From Paralichthys olivaceus (Eukaryota > Chordata > Actinopteri > Pleuronectiformes > Paralichthyidae), in NCBI RefSeq assembly GCF_024713975.1, contig NC_091094.1, positions 18,436,501-18,500,500 of the forward strand: 64,000 nt of DNA, in the 5' to 3' direction. The stretch's first letter is position 1; each line of letters starts with the position of its first letter. A program made the translations under genes and the position numbers. Below, one piece after another: positions 50,563 to 64,000 of the stretch. Under the pieces are notes generated by a model, which worked only from the letters and a program-made list of their open reading frames with translations, did not search any database and was not told the DNA's origin.

Positions 50563-53040
50563 TGATTACTAATGAGAATAACTTGAATGAAACCAAAAAC
50601 AAAATGCGAATTTTAAGAAAACAATCATAACCGGAAACATTCAACGAAATGAACTCTCCACATTTTCTTTGTTGTCTGGCTGATTATTCCCACCCATCCT
50701 GTGTTCTCATCAGTCAAGGATCACTTGACTGATGCTGATAATCTGATCAGACCTTTTCTTTGTACAGACATGCACAGTCTGAGGTTCTCTCCTCACTCTT
50801 CTGTTGCACCACAACCTCCTGGAACACTCAGTCACACCAGAGAAGTGACACAAAGGAGTTTATTACTGAGTTCTTTGCAAAACAGCTCATGTTCATGTCC
50901 ACTGTTTGGCACTGTCCTGTATTTACATTATTTTGTATAAAGCACATCAAAGCTGAGCAGAGACACGCTGCTCAGAACAATACTTAATTGTTAAATGTCG
51001 TGTTAACATGTTCTGCACTAATGAGTCTCGAGTGACCTTCACAATTCAAATAATGGTGTTGATATAAATCTTAAAATTTGCTTTTTGATGGTCATCAGCA
51101 TCATCCAGTGCTAAATTATAGTGACTGATCATTTTAGCATCACACTGTGTGATGTTTGCAGTATGGTTCCTGCAGGAAAACATTTAGTTCCATTGAAATT
51201 AACCAAAAAAAGAAGTAAAATATCAGAATCTTTGTGTGTATGTGTGTGTGTTCAGGCCCAGTCAAAATGGAAGAGTTTCCTGCAGATATAAGCAGATGCG
51301 AGAGTTAATCAAAGAGACTAACAGACATCAAACAGCCACATACAGAACAGGCCATACAATTCAAAGGGCACTTTGAAAAATACGTACTTTCAAAGGAAAT
51401 TGCTGTTGGGCTGCATTTAAAGGTGTTGGACCTCAGGTGTGTTATTCCATTGTCTAGTGGGTCTGCAAAATGAGGTACGTGTGTAATGTCACAGCACATT
51501 AACCCACACAGTTGACGGCAGCTGAGTGATAGGCTGCCTTGAGTTAGCGCTGCAGCTCCGTGCCCTCCAGCTGACGTGTTGTAGCTCTTGTCCAGTGTTC
51601 AGACACGCCCGCTCTTAAACACGGGGAGATTTACAGTGTTCATGTTTTAAGTTTTTAAAAAGCTCTTTGTTGAAACATGTATAAACAGTGTATATATTTT
51701 TTTATTTTTCCGACATTTTGACTTACTAATTCTCCTTGCCCTTTCCATTCAGTTTTGTTGCATGTGTAGTGATACTTCCTTTGCCGTTGTTGATGCATGC
51801 CATGAAGTAACCCGCTGAATGTTTGCTTACGTGTCTGGCAGTGATATGTCTCGGCTCTGTGGGCGCTGCCTCCGTCCTCGATGACAAGGCGGCATGTTTG
51901 AGTGATGGTGCTTTGAGGCGGGACAGACAGATGTGAGGAGACAGATTGACTATGCCAGGGCTTCGACACCAACCTATTCAGCTGATGGGAAGTGATAGAT
52001 GCACAGGCTAATTTTAAACTCTGTGAACTACATTCCTGTTATCAGAGGCAGTGATGGGTAACTGGGGCACAGCTGGAGGGTCCAGATAAGACCTGCTCTC
52101 ATCTGTGTCTCCACGCCAGCCATGTCCTTTCACCTGCCTCACGCTGCAAAATCTTTAATAAAGAAGAGGTGATAATGATTGATCGGCCTGACTGTTGTGG
52201 GTTTAGATTTTTGAGGTGGTGCAGTTGGGTTGTGGAATGTATATCACAGGTTTGCCAAAACAATTACCACACCATCATGTTGGCAGGCTGACAGCATTTA
52301 TTTCAAAGTACGTCTGTCATAGCACAGTGTCACAAACTTGGTAGTGTAGAGTTTAAGGGCGTTTTCTCACCTGGGAGGCCAAACCAAAGTTCATGTCTTT
52401 GTCACATTGTTTACATATGATCAAATAAGATTTGGTTTCACATTACAATTTAGGGAGCGCACAAAAGACAGGAAGCAGTCGGATGGAATTTCAGGTGCTT
52501 CTTTGAGAAACAGTGCAAGTTTTTAAAAAACAAGTTTAAAAATAAACAAAGGACACAAGCAATAAATACAAGACTAGTGAAGACTTTGAAATAGAAGTGT
52601 TATTGCACATAACACTTGTTCATATCATATCAATGAAGTTTAGAGATCTGATGGCCCAGGGAGAGAAAGGGTTCTTGATTCTATTTGTCTCTATGTTAAC
52701 CATCATAACAATCGTTCAGGACATACATTGTCATCACCTACGTGGACTGAGTTTACCTATATATGACATTGGTTTGAAGACGGACGTGTGACTGACATAA
52801 GAATGTGGTCAGTTTGGCAGGTTGTGGTCTTTCTGTTTGGATGGAGAACACGAGTGAACCTCTTCATTTCATTTCGATCTCAGTGCCACTGTAAATGATG
52901 TATGGTATCACTACCAGCATCTGCAACTTCAGGCACAGTACTCAGTTTAAATGCAACAAGTGAACGTCCTCATTTAAACATTTTAACATCAGAGGTGAAG
53001 ACTGCAAGAAGTTTGGTTTTCTTTTTTTATTTGTCCACTT

Positions 53041-53098
53041 TGTGAAACACTTTGTTTTCACTATTTGAAAAAGTGCTATATAAATAAAAAAATTATGA
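53041..53098 (+). mobile_element. Retroelement 3' tail remnant
   Basis: The segment gtgaaacactttgttttcac followed by agtgctatataaataaaa and an ATG-rich run matches the common fish retroelement 3' tail, gctatataaataaa. Confidence 0.5.
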
Positions 53099-56000
53099 TG
53101 ATGAATAGATTAAAGTGTGGAGTCCAGTTTTCCAGAAGGTCTACTGCAGCAGAGCATCATGCCATCTTTCAGGTTTCAGCTTAGAACAAAAGATAGATTC
53201 TATTTTCCTGGTACGTTAGAGTAATTCTTTATTTTCTGTTAGTGTTGAGGGCAGATCAGGATTTCCATTTGGGTAAATCTAAAGGTTTTTTATCACAGGA
53301 GATTAACTGTTTATCTGCAGCTGTTTAATCAGCCTGATAAAGTGGTTGAAAGTTCGAGAAAAAACATTGTGTAATTCAGATTGGTTTTTTAGAGTGGCTC
53401 CTGTACACAGTGTTATCTGAGTCCAGGTGGTGGTACAGTCGAGTGTTTACCTTTTACTCACTGCACCATTCACATATAGACCCTGCAGGTCAACACCTCA
53501 GCACAAAGACCTGAGCTATGAGCCACTGCCAAGACAAATTCTTTTAATTGGATCACACACAAGCAAAGATGTTAGGGAGCGATATGAGCATTTCACCACT
53601 GCCATCAGTGTAGTGGACATCAGCCAAATGCATTTACAGTGCTGGCACTGTATTCTGGCCTTTTTCATGGACCTCAGACTAATGATGCTTCAGAGGAGAT
53701 GTATTAAAAAAGCCAGATAACCTTTTTCTAGTGTGAAATAACTTAGTTTATATTATTTCTACTCTAAAAACTGTAATGCTGCTCATTTGGTCTCTTGAAT
53801 TCAAGGTGAATTGATCATCATGATTGATTATTATTTATGTGCCAATGATAAAAGCACTCATCTTTATCTTTAAAATGAGATAAAAAAAATTAATCTTTGA
53901 GTGGCTTGAACACATTTTTTTAGCAGCTGATAAAGTTTGAGCCTTTAAATATATTATTCCCAGCATTAGACTCGACTGCCACCATGGATTTCCCTAATGC
54001 GAGTGTGCATGAAGAAAAGTTTTTTAATGCAATGAGTATTGATGTGATATGCCCTGGGACCCTGTGTAAAGTGGCTATCTGGACTCATTATCAGACAAAT
54101 CAATGGGGCTGCTGATGTTGATTGGTGCCTTTGACTTTGCAATCTATTGCGTGAAAATCTATTGAAACCTGGAGCAACAGTGGCATCAGACCATGCATAC
54201 AAATCTAAGTAAGTGGAAAGCAATAGGAAAGGAAACTGTGCTTTGTTAACTTTTAATGAGATCTTATTTTAGTTTTTTGTTGATTTTTTTGGTCAAAGTT
54301 ACAGAACTTAGATAAACAGGACATATTTTTTAAAAAGGTTTCAGTATTTTAGCACCAAAGTGTCAGTAACACAGTGAATATGAATTGTGTAGCAACACTG
54401 TCATGGGTTTCAACCAAACTGTGTAGTCTAGGTACTTTGTTTCAAAAATTTGACTAAGAAATTTCTTCTACAAATGCAAAAGACACAGGTATACGTACAG
54501 TAAGTGCATCCTGAAGTGTGGGTAGGAATAAAAGCACAGTCAATGTGCTCTTTAAGCTCCATAGCTTCAATTCAATTATCTAATAAATACAGGCAGCACA
54601 TTAAACCATTTAACCATGAGGCTGCAAGTTAACTGTGGGACTGCTTATCCTCAGCAAATCAATCATGTTAAAATAATGCATATACAACTCTACAAATATT
54701 TAATAAATGGCTCTAATATGAATTAAAATACATTTTGAAGTGAAAATATCCACGGATTTATATTTCCAGGCCATTGAAGCAGTACCATTTTTTTCCCTCA
54801 TGTGACACACTGATAACCTTCACAGCTCTGGTCACAATTCAGATAATGAATTCTTCTATTAGGTAAAGTAAAAAAAACAAAACTTTTCAGAATCACACCT
54901 CAGGTGAGGGTGGTGTGTGATGGTGATGGAGGATTTCTCCTGGCATGTGCTGATAAAAAGTGTCCCTCCATTCACTGAGGCCCCCAAGAGATCAGGCTCT
55001 GTTCAGTTCCTCCTTGTGTCTGATCATCAGAGCACAACCTCCGTGCTCGCGCGCTCGCCAACAGCTGACATGGTGTTTAAGGGAGAAGAATGAGCACTGA
55101 CCTTATCAGATAATAGATATCCTATAGAGGAGGAATGGGTAACAGTTAAGGGTTTTCATTTTGCCCTCTGTCTTGTCGAGATTCTTTTCATGGCAACCGA
55201 TGACAATAAAAATCTCCCCTGATCATTACCTCAAATCGACACTGACAAACACAGAGGGAGATTCACCAGTAACATTTCACCCGTGTGAGAAGTTACCGCG
55301 GACCAAAATTAATCAAGGAACAAGACAATAGGTAAAACCTGAGTACATGGCTGGAAACTGGAGATTCAACTACTATCCATTGTTTAATCATGCATTCATT
55401 TTTTGGGAGAGGATTCATGTAATGGCAAAGGATCAATCTTTCTGGAGCAAACTAAATCCCATTCTGTGGTGGTTCTGAGGAGGAGAAAGACAAATGGGAT
55501 GTCAGCATCTATCAGATCAGCCTGGCTCATGACCCTGGGTCAAAACAAAGGAGCTTTACAGGAAACACCATACCTGTGCTTTCACAGCAGCTTTTAAGAT
55601 TTACTTCCCCGTCGTCCATAAAGAACATGGTGGTTTTTACAATCTAGACTGAAAACTGCTGGAGGGGAAAATGATAGTGTGTCACAGGCAGGGAGGTGCC
55701 AGCGGTGGAGGGGACCGTAAAGAGGCAGCAACCAGCTGACGTGTTGGCACCCATCAGTGAGAAATGATTACCTTAGTTAGGAGGAAACAGAAGAGAGGAG
55801 CAGGGGAGACAAACAAACGCAGCTTAAACCTTTCATCTATTTATGCTGATCCGCTTTTGGGGGGGATGAAATATGTGCACAGCTTCACAGACTCAAATTA
55901 AGCAATCAAGCATTTTCCACTCAAACATTCCTGTGATACACTCAGTGGATGCATCAGTAGTTTGGAGAGTTTGATGCAAATACACAGTAAACAGCAGAGA

Positions 56001-56309
56001 AGTTTGTTCACTGGTCACAAGTCAGGGTGTGAGTGAGTAAAGGGAAGTAAATCAACAACAGTGCGGACGTATTGAACAGTGTGAAGGATACTGTTCAGAG
56101 CAAACAGAGCAGGCTGTAGGCAGGATGATCACAGGGACTGTCAGGTGTCAGGAAAATCTCCAGGGACACCTAGTGGACAGGTGTGGTACAATAAGTCTGG
56201 AGAGTAACATCCAACCGAACAAACTAACGGTAAACAGTGTACGCAGGATCAATTAAAAGTACAAATGACAACAAAATGTCATCCATCGACTATACTGCTT
56301 CTCCTTCAA

Positions 56310-56400
56310 GGGTTGTGAGGGGGCTGGAGACAATCCCAGCGGACATTGGTACCCAGTGCCAGAGAGGACCTTTCTCAGGGGAGTACCCAGGCTGGCTGTT
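56310..56400. repeat. Possible diverged copy of the 50366 repeat
   Basis: Only ggctggagacaatcccagcg followed by gacattgg matches the start of that repeat family; the rest does not align by eye. Confidence 0.3.
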
Positions 56401-59400
56401 AGCTGATTACTCAGGTTTAAGAGGCACCAGCAGAGCTGCCACACGGAGACGTATAAAAGAGGACAAGAGACACTGAAAGAGACACCTGAAGAGAGGAGCT
56501 GCCACAGAGGAGGAACAAGAGCAGGGACAGAGAAGAGACTCTCTGAAGAGACTGAAAGGACACATGAACAGGAGAGAGCTGAGCTGCCACGCCAGCAGAA
56601 ACTGCTGGCCAATCTAAGTTTGAGTTTAATTTATGTTTCTATTGCCACAATGGCACCATGGCCTGCAGGCAGATGGTACGAGTGGCAGAGGAATACATGG
56701 CCATGTACTGAGAGGAGGCGGGGAAGAGAAGGCGGAAAGACTGGCAACGCTGCTGGAGCATCTTCTGTTCCTGTTCCTGCCTGCCACAATAATTATTATT
56801 ATTATTGAATTATTATTTTTAAAACTTGCCACAGACTGAAGCACACATGCAGGTGATTGGTCCCAGTATGGGAGTGGTCAGCAGACGACAGCGAAGATTC
56901 ATTTTAATGATGATTTTTGACTTTTTTAAAAATATGTTAAGTTCAAAAGCCTGGTTTGCTTTAGTAAATGAAAAACTGTGACACCTGGAGACTCTGGCTT
57001 GACTCAGGTTGTCCTCTGAGTGTTTTGTTTATTTGACACAGCACCTGAAGGCAGCACCAAAAACTAAACTTATTTCCCCCCGGGGACCTGAGTGTGAGTT
57101 TTCTTGTTGAGTCTGGCTTCAGTTTGTTTGTCCCCCACAACACTGCCCCCCCCCCCCGGCTATACATTTCATTACCAACCACCACTGGGTTGAACCATAG
57201 ACTGTATATAAAGGGTTGAACCCAAAATATTCCTGATGTCAAAACTAACTTTTTCCAACTTATTTTCCTGAAGATTTAATACTTTATTTTGTTTACTTTG
57301 TTTGTTTTCCCACGATTTTGAGGAGTGGTTTCTCCAACATCTCAACTTTGTGAACAGCCAGTACACTTCCTCTCTACACTTCATCTGTTACTTTTCCAGC
57401 CTAAACACACTTTCCAGATATTTATTTACATATTCAAAACCTGCTTAAAATTATGGAATTGGGGCACAGCAGGTTAAATCCCTATTCCCTAAAAAGCCGT
57501 CCCATATGCTTTACTTCCTTTCATGAGACATCTTTTCCTGTCTCATTTCTGAAGCCGTGCCAGTTACTGATGACAGCTGCACAGCTGCATCGTCTGTCAC
57601 TCGGCTTTAACAGCTCTGTGGGTGCAGATAATGTGGTGTAATGTTCAAACAATAAGGGTGCAATTCAAGCATGTCTGTGAAGCTGACCCTCTCTCTGTGA
57701 CAAGCCCACAGCACAAGCAGCAGCACTTTCTTCTTATCAAAAGCTCTTTGCAAGCTGCTCATGTAATAAAAAGCATAAACTATAAGGGGAAAAGTGACAG
57801 ATTTAAAGATCATTTCTCTGGACAGCCCCTGTTCTTCTTCACAGTCTGCTCAGATCCACCCGGCTGCATTGAGCTGCTGCGTCTGCAGGGACCAAGTGCT
57901 GCTTTGTGATCGGCCTGAAGTATAGAAAATTCATCTGTTCTCCTCCAGCCAAAGAACATCGGTCATATAGACAGTCCCGGTCCACCAGGAGTTCACCAGC
58001 CTCTGGCCAACTCTCATGGAGGTCTCCGTTTCATGAACGGTGTGAAAATAATTGTACTTTCTTCCAATTCGCACCATGAGTACGTGTATGCTTGTGTGTG
58101 TGTGCTTGTGTGTGAGAGAGAGAAAGAGAGGGATAGAGAGAGAGAGACTTGTGTTGGAAAATCGAAAACAGAAATGGAAAAATTAACCTGAGCTGAAAGG
58201 TAGCAGCTGGTCTTACTGTACCCAGTATAATACAGTCAGAAAGTGCCTTACAGGGGTCATAAAGGGGCCAAAATGTACACAGAGGGGCCAACTACATGTC
58301 CAACAGCCATATTACTCCTGATTGTGTACTGTGCACTTTAAGTTTTCCTTTGTTTAGCCCTATATCTCTGAGCAGGGCTACACATCATTGAATATATTTT
58401 GAAAATTGTTCCATGTTCCATGTTCCAGAACATGTCAAACTGGAAAAGGAAACCCGAATCTTGTCCCTCGCTTACAGATTCTGTACATTCACATGCAGAA
58501 TGTTAATGGAGATTAAGATGAGGGTCATTTTGTCCTGATAAACCAGAGTGTTCTGAACAACAGCTGCAGGCTGTGGACCACTGCTTTACTCGTTCCATTC
58601 TCTGCCACTCTGCATCTCAATGATATTCAGAGTTCACTCAGAATTCAACAATCAGCACTGGAGTGCTCAGCTCATGAGACTTGTCTCTCTGGCTTTTTAG
58701 GGCACAGACAGAGCTCCATGAGCATAAAGTATGCCTCATGAATAACCTTTAACTGAAAAAGACAACACTTTAATTGAAGGGTGTCCTTATACCTGCAAGT
58801 CTGCTCTTGACTACAAATGCAATGTGGCGCTTGGCATTGACATTGGTTTTCTCCTGTGATGTACTGAAGTTTAATCACAATGAGCTGAGTTTCCTGTTTA
58901 TCTTGGTACAACTAGCTGACCATCAAAAAAAGTAACTCATTCTGATCGCTGTGCCCTGACTGTGGAGGCAGTTAACTTATCTCAGCTGAGTTTCCCCATA
59001 AAGATTAAAGGATTTGCTACCTTCTGTTATTTTATCTATACTAAGTCACTATGTGCCCTCATGCAAAGAGGGGTGGGTTGGGTAGAGGGGATGGGATTGT
59101 GATCATAAAGGGCATGGCTGATTGTATCATACAACACTGTGTTCCTGCTATGAAACTGTGATGACAAAATAATAAAAAGGTTATTTAAAAATTATAATGA
59201 ATGAAAAGAAATTATATTTTTTATTTTTTGGGGAGAGCAAATTTAAAGTTTGTTTCTTCTTCCACTATTCTTTTAAACAAAGTTAAAATATCTACCTTGA
59301 GGCAACACACTTACCGTAGCCACTAGGGGTCTTTAAATCAAAACAATATCAAAATACCTAGTTTGATGATGTTGTGAAGCAGCATGGGATCATGGCAGTG

Positions 59401-60295
59401 GTTTGCTTCATAACCATTGCCAATGAAAATCTGCCAGCAAGCAAACAAGAATGTACACATATTTCAGTATTTAATTAAAGTGCTGCAAGTGCAAAATATT
59501 TCCCCCAGCCTACAAAGTGGTTTTCAGGCAGCATGGGAAATAATGGAAATTTAAATGTCTCTCTTTTTTCAACAATCAGAACAGAATATCAAACTAAACA
59601 TTTTGTAGATCGCCTTCTCGATTGAAAGTTGTTCAGTGTATAATTTCATTCTCTTCGTGTTCCCCCTTCCTCTGAGCATGAAGGACACCTGATTTAAATT
59701 CCTCCTGACTGTACAATCCCACACCCCATGATTCCTCCCTCCAGTATTAATGGCGGCGGCTCCAGGCAGCCTAGCCTCCATTAGTGACACTGATTAACCC
59801 CACGGAATCTGGCGGTTCGCCGCTAGATGTGGCCGGACAGGCGGATGGGGCCTGTGAACGGGCCAATGGAGGAGAGAGGCCTGAGAGGACTTGTTAAAAT
59901 GTATGAGTTTCATCTCATCTTACTGAGGTGACTTCATTTGCTGATTGAAATGGAGGTGTACAAGAGCGTAACTGAATGAGATTTGGTATTGGATTTTCAC
60001 CTCAGCATTGACCAGCCTGCCAATTAGGTATAATTTAAATGGTGCACTGCAAATGTGTTCCATCTACAGCTGGAAACAGGCACAAGTTCATCTTTGAAAC
60101 ACAAATTAGATTCCTTGTTCTCTAGGGAAAGAGAAATTGTTGCTTTGATTGATAGTTGCATAATACAATTGGTATTTAATTACATCTACAGTTAACAGGT
60201 GATCCATCTTTGCTCATATATCTGATTACTGTCTCAAGTTGCGGCCTCAAGTTTGTGTTTGACTGTGAAGATTGATCAGTCAGTGGCCATTACCG

Positions 60296-60345
60296 TAAGA
60301 TAAGATGTCTTTATTTATCCTCCCTAGATGAAAATTCACAATCGA
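60296..60345 (-). mobile_element. LINE-type 3' tail, minus orientation
   Basis: On the minus strand, tcatctagggaggataaata followed by aagacatcttatctta is a LINE-style AATAAA plus TCTTA terminus, like the plus-strand tail at 14636-14691. Confidence 0.55.
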
Positions 60346-61481
60346 CGCAGCAAGGAAGTAATAGTGCAAGGGGAAGGTGTAGTTATAATTAAAAAAAAGA
60401 ATAAGATAGAAATATTATAAACAAATATATTTGTATATATGTATTACAGTTTGGAGCAATGTGGCAAACTAGGTGACCATTTACACAAGAGCATGAGCAA
60501 TAACTTAAATGCACTGTCATGACTAAAAATGGGTTGGGACCCAAATGCAGACTTAAAGTTATGGCGCTCAGAAGATGGGGTCAAAGTCTCACAGGGGAAT
60601 AAATACCAGGAAAATGCAGGAACATAAACAGAGAGAAAATGATGAGACAGACAGACACTGAGGTGAAACCAAACATAGAAAACCAAAGTTCAAACATAAG
60701 GAGATTATAAGTCTGAAAACTGAATATAAAAGTTGAAATTGAAAAATAAATTCAGCAGTAAGGCTTTCAACAAAGAGAACCACTGGGACAGAATCATGAC
60801 ATGCACGAAAAGCAGAGAAATGAAGTTTGCACGTTTCTATTTCATTTCCGCTGACAAAGTAGACCAGAAGGTGCACACAGAATAATGACACTGGAAATAT
60901 ATTGGATGTTTAAGAATATAGCAGCTAGAACCACACAACTCATTCTGGTGTTTGTGGATTAGATAGAATTAGTTTGTAAAATTAAAGGACTTTTTAATAA
61001 AAATGAATACAAGTGAATGATTGCAACTGATTCACTGTCAGTACTATATTCATATGAGAGGAGTTATAAAGAAAAAGTAATAACCAATCTGTGCAATGTA
61101 CTGCTGTCTGCAAAATGTGAATTTAATGATCACTAAATATGTAAAGAAATCCTTTTGTCGCTGAAACAACTTCACTCTCTCATCACTTTTCACATCTCAT
61201 CACCGTTTAGAGTAAAAACTTTCCTTTGACGCATGTGATGTTTATTCTTCACTTCTAAGATTCTTTCTCCCTCTTTCTCTTCTCCTTCTGTCTTTTATTC
61301 CCTTTAAGGTTAAGTGCACCAGAACGCCTGCTCGACTGATAGCCAGTGACAGCCACAGCAGGAAGTGTCGGACTGGACTCTAAACATTAGACAAGCTTGA
61401 AAAAAAAATCAGATGTTGTCTGTCAGCACACGTTGCCTGCACCTGCAAATGAAAAAGAGCCCCATCATCACCACACTTCTT

Positions 61482-61501
61482 CACACACACACACACACAC
61501 A
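61482..61501. repeat. Short (CA)n
   Basis: About 10 CA units. Confidence 0.85.
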
Positions 61502-62535
61502 CTTCCTCAAGAGACTGTCTGAATCTTTGAGTTTGGAATGGCTGCTCGTTACAAACGTTATGATGTCATAAAAATTAGACAGCATGATGTTTAAAGAAGT
61601 GGCAACAGTGGTGCATTCAAAAATGTTGATTTCTGCAGAGTTGACTGATACATGATGAATAGTGGAAAAGAGCACTACCATTAAATCACATTTTCTTATC
61701 CAGAGGGAATCAATGCACGTGGAAGCATTTGACTGAAAACAAATTGTATAACCAAGGATTTACCCACAAGTGACAGCCACACTAAGTATGAAACCATTAC
61801 CTCTTAACTTAAAAAAACTTGAGACTCTAATGTGCCATTCTTTATATTAGTCACCTTGAGGCGATTCACAACATGTCAACATTCTGTCAACAACACATAA
61901 TATTGATTACTGTAATGCAGGCTCGGTTGATAAAATTATAACCTCCATTATTCAAATTCAACAAATGCCCTGCAACTACTTCCTGTGGATCAGACCTCTG
62001 AAAACAGAAAGAAACAACTTGATCTGGAGATGAAAAATATTTTTGTTTAAGTCATGTTTGTTTTAAAAAAAAAGGGGGCTTTTGGATTAAAATACCAAAC
62101 TAATATAAAATAAATTAGGTAAATACTGGCTTTTATCAGTTTTCTCATATATTAGTATAATCTATAATACATTTATCTGAGTACACGTTAGTTAGGATTT
62201 ATAAAATCCTGACTCGACTCAGGCACAAATCATTTTCACACATTTGGTAACATATGTACGTAACACTGTAAAAAGTCGATTTTCAAATAGAATTCTATCT
62301 CTTACTTTTGTAAAGTTTATGCGCCTTTTTACCTTTGGAAATCATTTAATATCTAGTGAAAGAGCTCTTTGTTTTCCCTCTATCTCTCCTCCTCTCTCCT
62401 TTTTAACATTCTTTGTTTTCAGACTTAAGATACCCAAATCATTTCACATTCAATGTTTGCATTATTCAGCCAGGGTCACACACCTTATATTCATTTGGAT
62501 TTGCTTTACAGTAATACATTTGGAGCTCTCCTGCA

Positions 62536-62644
62536 GTATTTCCTGAGACGCACCTACAGGAATGACATGGTGGGGAATTTAGAGGTGGAAGGTGCGCTAC
62601 TCGAAGCCCTGGAGAGCAGACCTGACTTCTTTTATCTCAAATGA
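62536..62644 (+). other. Unassigned exon-like open segment
   Basis: After a good acceptor (gctctcctgcag) the plus strand encodes YFLRRTYRNDMVGNLEVEGA, continuing LLEALESRPDFFYLK and TGA at 62642-62644. An alternative acceptor at tttgctttacag, about 23 bp upstream, would add NTFGALLQ. Composition and codon use look protein-like, unlike the surrounding frames. I do not recognise the family, find no companion exons on the left, and see no nearby promoter. It may be a terminal or alternative exon, a processed relic, or chance. Confidence 0.25.
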
Positions 62645-64000
62645 GCAGATCAGACGACTGCTGATGGATTGCTCAGTGTGTGTGAGAGATTTTCAGCTCT
62701 GTTGGATGTCTACTGGGGAACTCATGTTGTGGATTTGCACTTGCATACCAATCCGCCTGGCTTTTCATGTTCCACTTGTAACCTTCAATGTTTTAAGCTA
62801 GGAGGACTGGGATTTTTTTTTAATGCTGCATTCAAAATCTACTTTAGGGCTAGGGTGGCCGAGATGTTAGTGTTTATCAAGGCAGATGGTTGTGAACTGT
62901 TGCACGAATGCAAACAGCTGAAGGCGAAAGTAGCAGAGTTTTTGCTGAAACATGTCTGCCTACTGAAGACTGTAAAATCTTTATAGATGTTTTAATGGCC
63001 ACTGGCCATGGACCACTAGCGCAAGTAAGATTTCTCCCAGTACTGCTGAAGGTCATTCCGACTGTAACAGAGAGTCAGTGTGTTTGTATGGGAGACAGGG
63101 ACAGTTTCATAGGGGATGGGTGCTGGCGTAATTGACAGCTTATTTCAGGTAGGTGGTTTTTTTTCGTCTTTTGATTTCATGGGGATGCACCCCCCATCGT
63201 AACAAATCACTAATCAATACCATGAACTACTCACACTTTGTCTGGCTCCTAACTGTACACAGTTTCTGTATAATTCAGTTTGGTGCTGTGGCATTGGTTC
63301 TGTTTTGACTCTCTGCAGAATCAGCAGCACTAATCCTTGCAGGAGAAACCTCTGAAGCTGAGCAGAGGGTGAACTATGAAATACCAAGACTAAACTGAAT
63401 CCAGCTTGATGGAGCTGATTGTAATCCAGATAGCAGCTCTAGATAATTGAAAGACAAACAATGAAGACATTTTCTGATGGATCTATAAATATTGTTTGCT
63501 CTGCAGTAAAGACGGATAAGCATTGCAGGGACTTAAGTTTAACAAGGCGTCACAATTCCCTGTTGTCGCTCTCTTATATTAGCAGCTGCTACAATGACTG
63601 CAGGTCAACCTGTGATTGGACTCTTTATATGAGAGAATTCAGTGGAGCCAAGGCCACAGAATGAGCTGCTTGGTATGCAGACAGACACACTGTATTCCAA
63701 TTGAGGCATCACACTGTGATCCTCAGCCCCTAATCCGTGATGTTCATGGTCACAGCAGCACAGGAATGTGCTCCTCATAGCAACAGAGTGATTACGGTTT
63801 CTGAAACATCTCAGAATTGTATTCTGTGTCACGGACAGACAAACTCTTCATTCTAATTAAACTCTGATTCATTCTGTGGCTCCCACCTCCTTCAAATGCT
63901 GCTAGCGATTTCTTTACGTCCCTAATATTGTCTCTGTCATTTCATCATGCATTTCTTTTCTGCTGGGCCCTCAGAAAGCTGTTGCTTTTAATGCTAATCC

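Larger units (their letters stand above)
44010..64000. other. Gene-poor right part of the window
   Basis: About 20 kb with no gene I can support apart from a weak orphan exon candidate at 62536-62644. It carries a SINE (47010-47302), a fish repeat (50366-50562), CA/GT tracts (49038-49103, 50001-50084), LINE tails (53041-53098, 60296-60345) and the second copy of the 70-bp segment (48256-48325). The stretches 44.0-46.9, 51-53, 54-60 and 60.4-62.4 kb otherwise show only short, uncharacterised open frames. Confidence 0.6.

Noticed and set aside
62669..62986. 105-codon plus-strand ORF next to the orphan exon
   Set aside because: Different frame from the orphan exon, no motif, and no acceptor tied to it; treated as chance.

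Overview
The window is vertebrate nuclear DNA, almost certainly from a teleost fish. Its genes are split by many short introns with GT/AG borders. The encoded proteins are vertebrate simple-epithelial keratins and eIF4B, and the repeats are fish-type: CA/GT microsatellites, L2/CR1-like LINE ends, a tRNA-derived SINE and short inverted-repeat elements. I cannot name the species.

Four genes are well supported. (1) eif4b, minus strand, 4071 down to the left edge: coding exons 1-5 complete and exon 6 cut by the edge. (2) A type I keratin of the K18 class, minus strand, 9807-6566, seven coding exons, 418 aa. (3) A type II keratin of the K8 class, plus strand, 18566-23413, nine coding exons, 578 aa. 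(4) A second type II keratin, krt5/krt4-like, plus strand, 39946-43380, nine coding exons, 479 aa. I followed the reading phase across every splice junction by hand and all exons join in frame.

Layout: 1-4.1 kb eif4b 5' half; 4.1-6.3 kb spacer with a short inverted-repeat element and a decayed LINE; 6.3-9.9 kb krt18; 9.9-18.4 kb head-to-head spacer between krt18 and krt8; 18.5-23.9 kb krt8; 23.9-39.8 kb spacer with repeats and a 97%-class inverted duplication; 39.8-44.0 kb second type II gene; 44-64 kb a gene-poor stretch with microsatellites, a SINE, LINE tails and one unassigned possible exon near 62.5 kb.

The order eif4b / krt18 / krt8, with krt18 and krt8 diverging and eif4b downstream of krt18 on the same strand, is the arrangement at the human EIF4B-KRT18-KRT8 locus. 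Type I and type II keratins are obligate partners, so the K18-class product would pair with one or both type II products to make 10 nm filaments in simple epithelia. Two protein features stand out: the K18 copy is almost tailless, and the K8 copy carries a long acidic low-complexity tail built from tandem repeats. I found no clearly new biological system. The best leads are the two tails, the inverted duplication at 32.9-35.3 kb, the TTAA-flanked inverted-repeat element and the orphan exon-like ORF at 62.5 kb.
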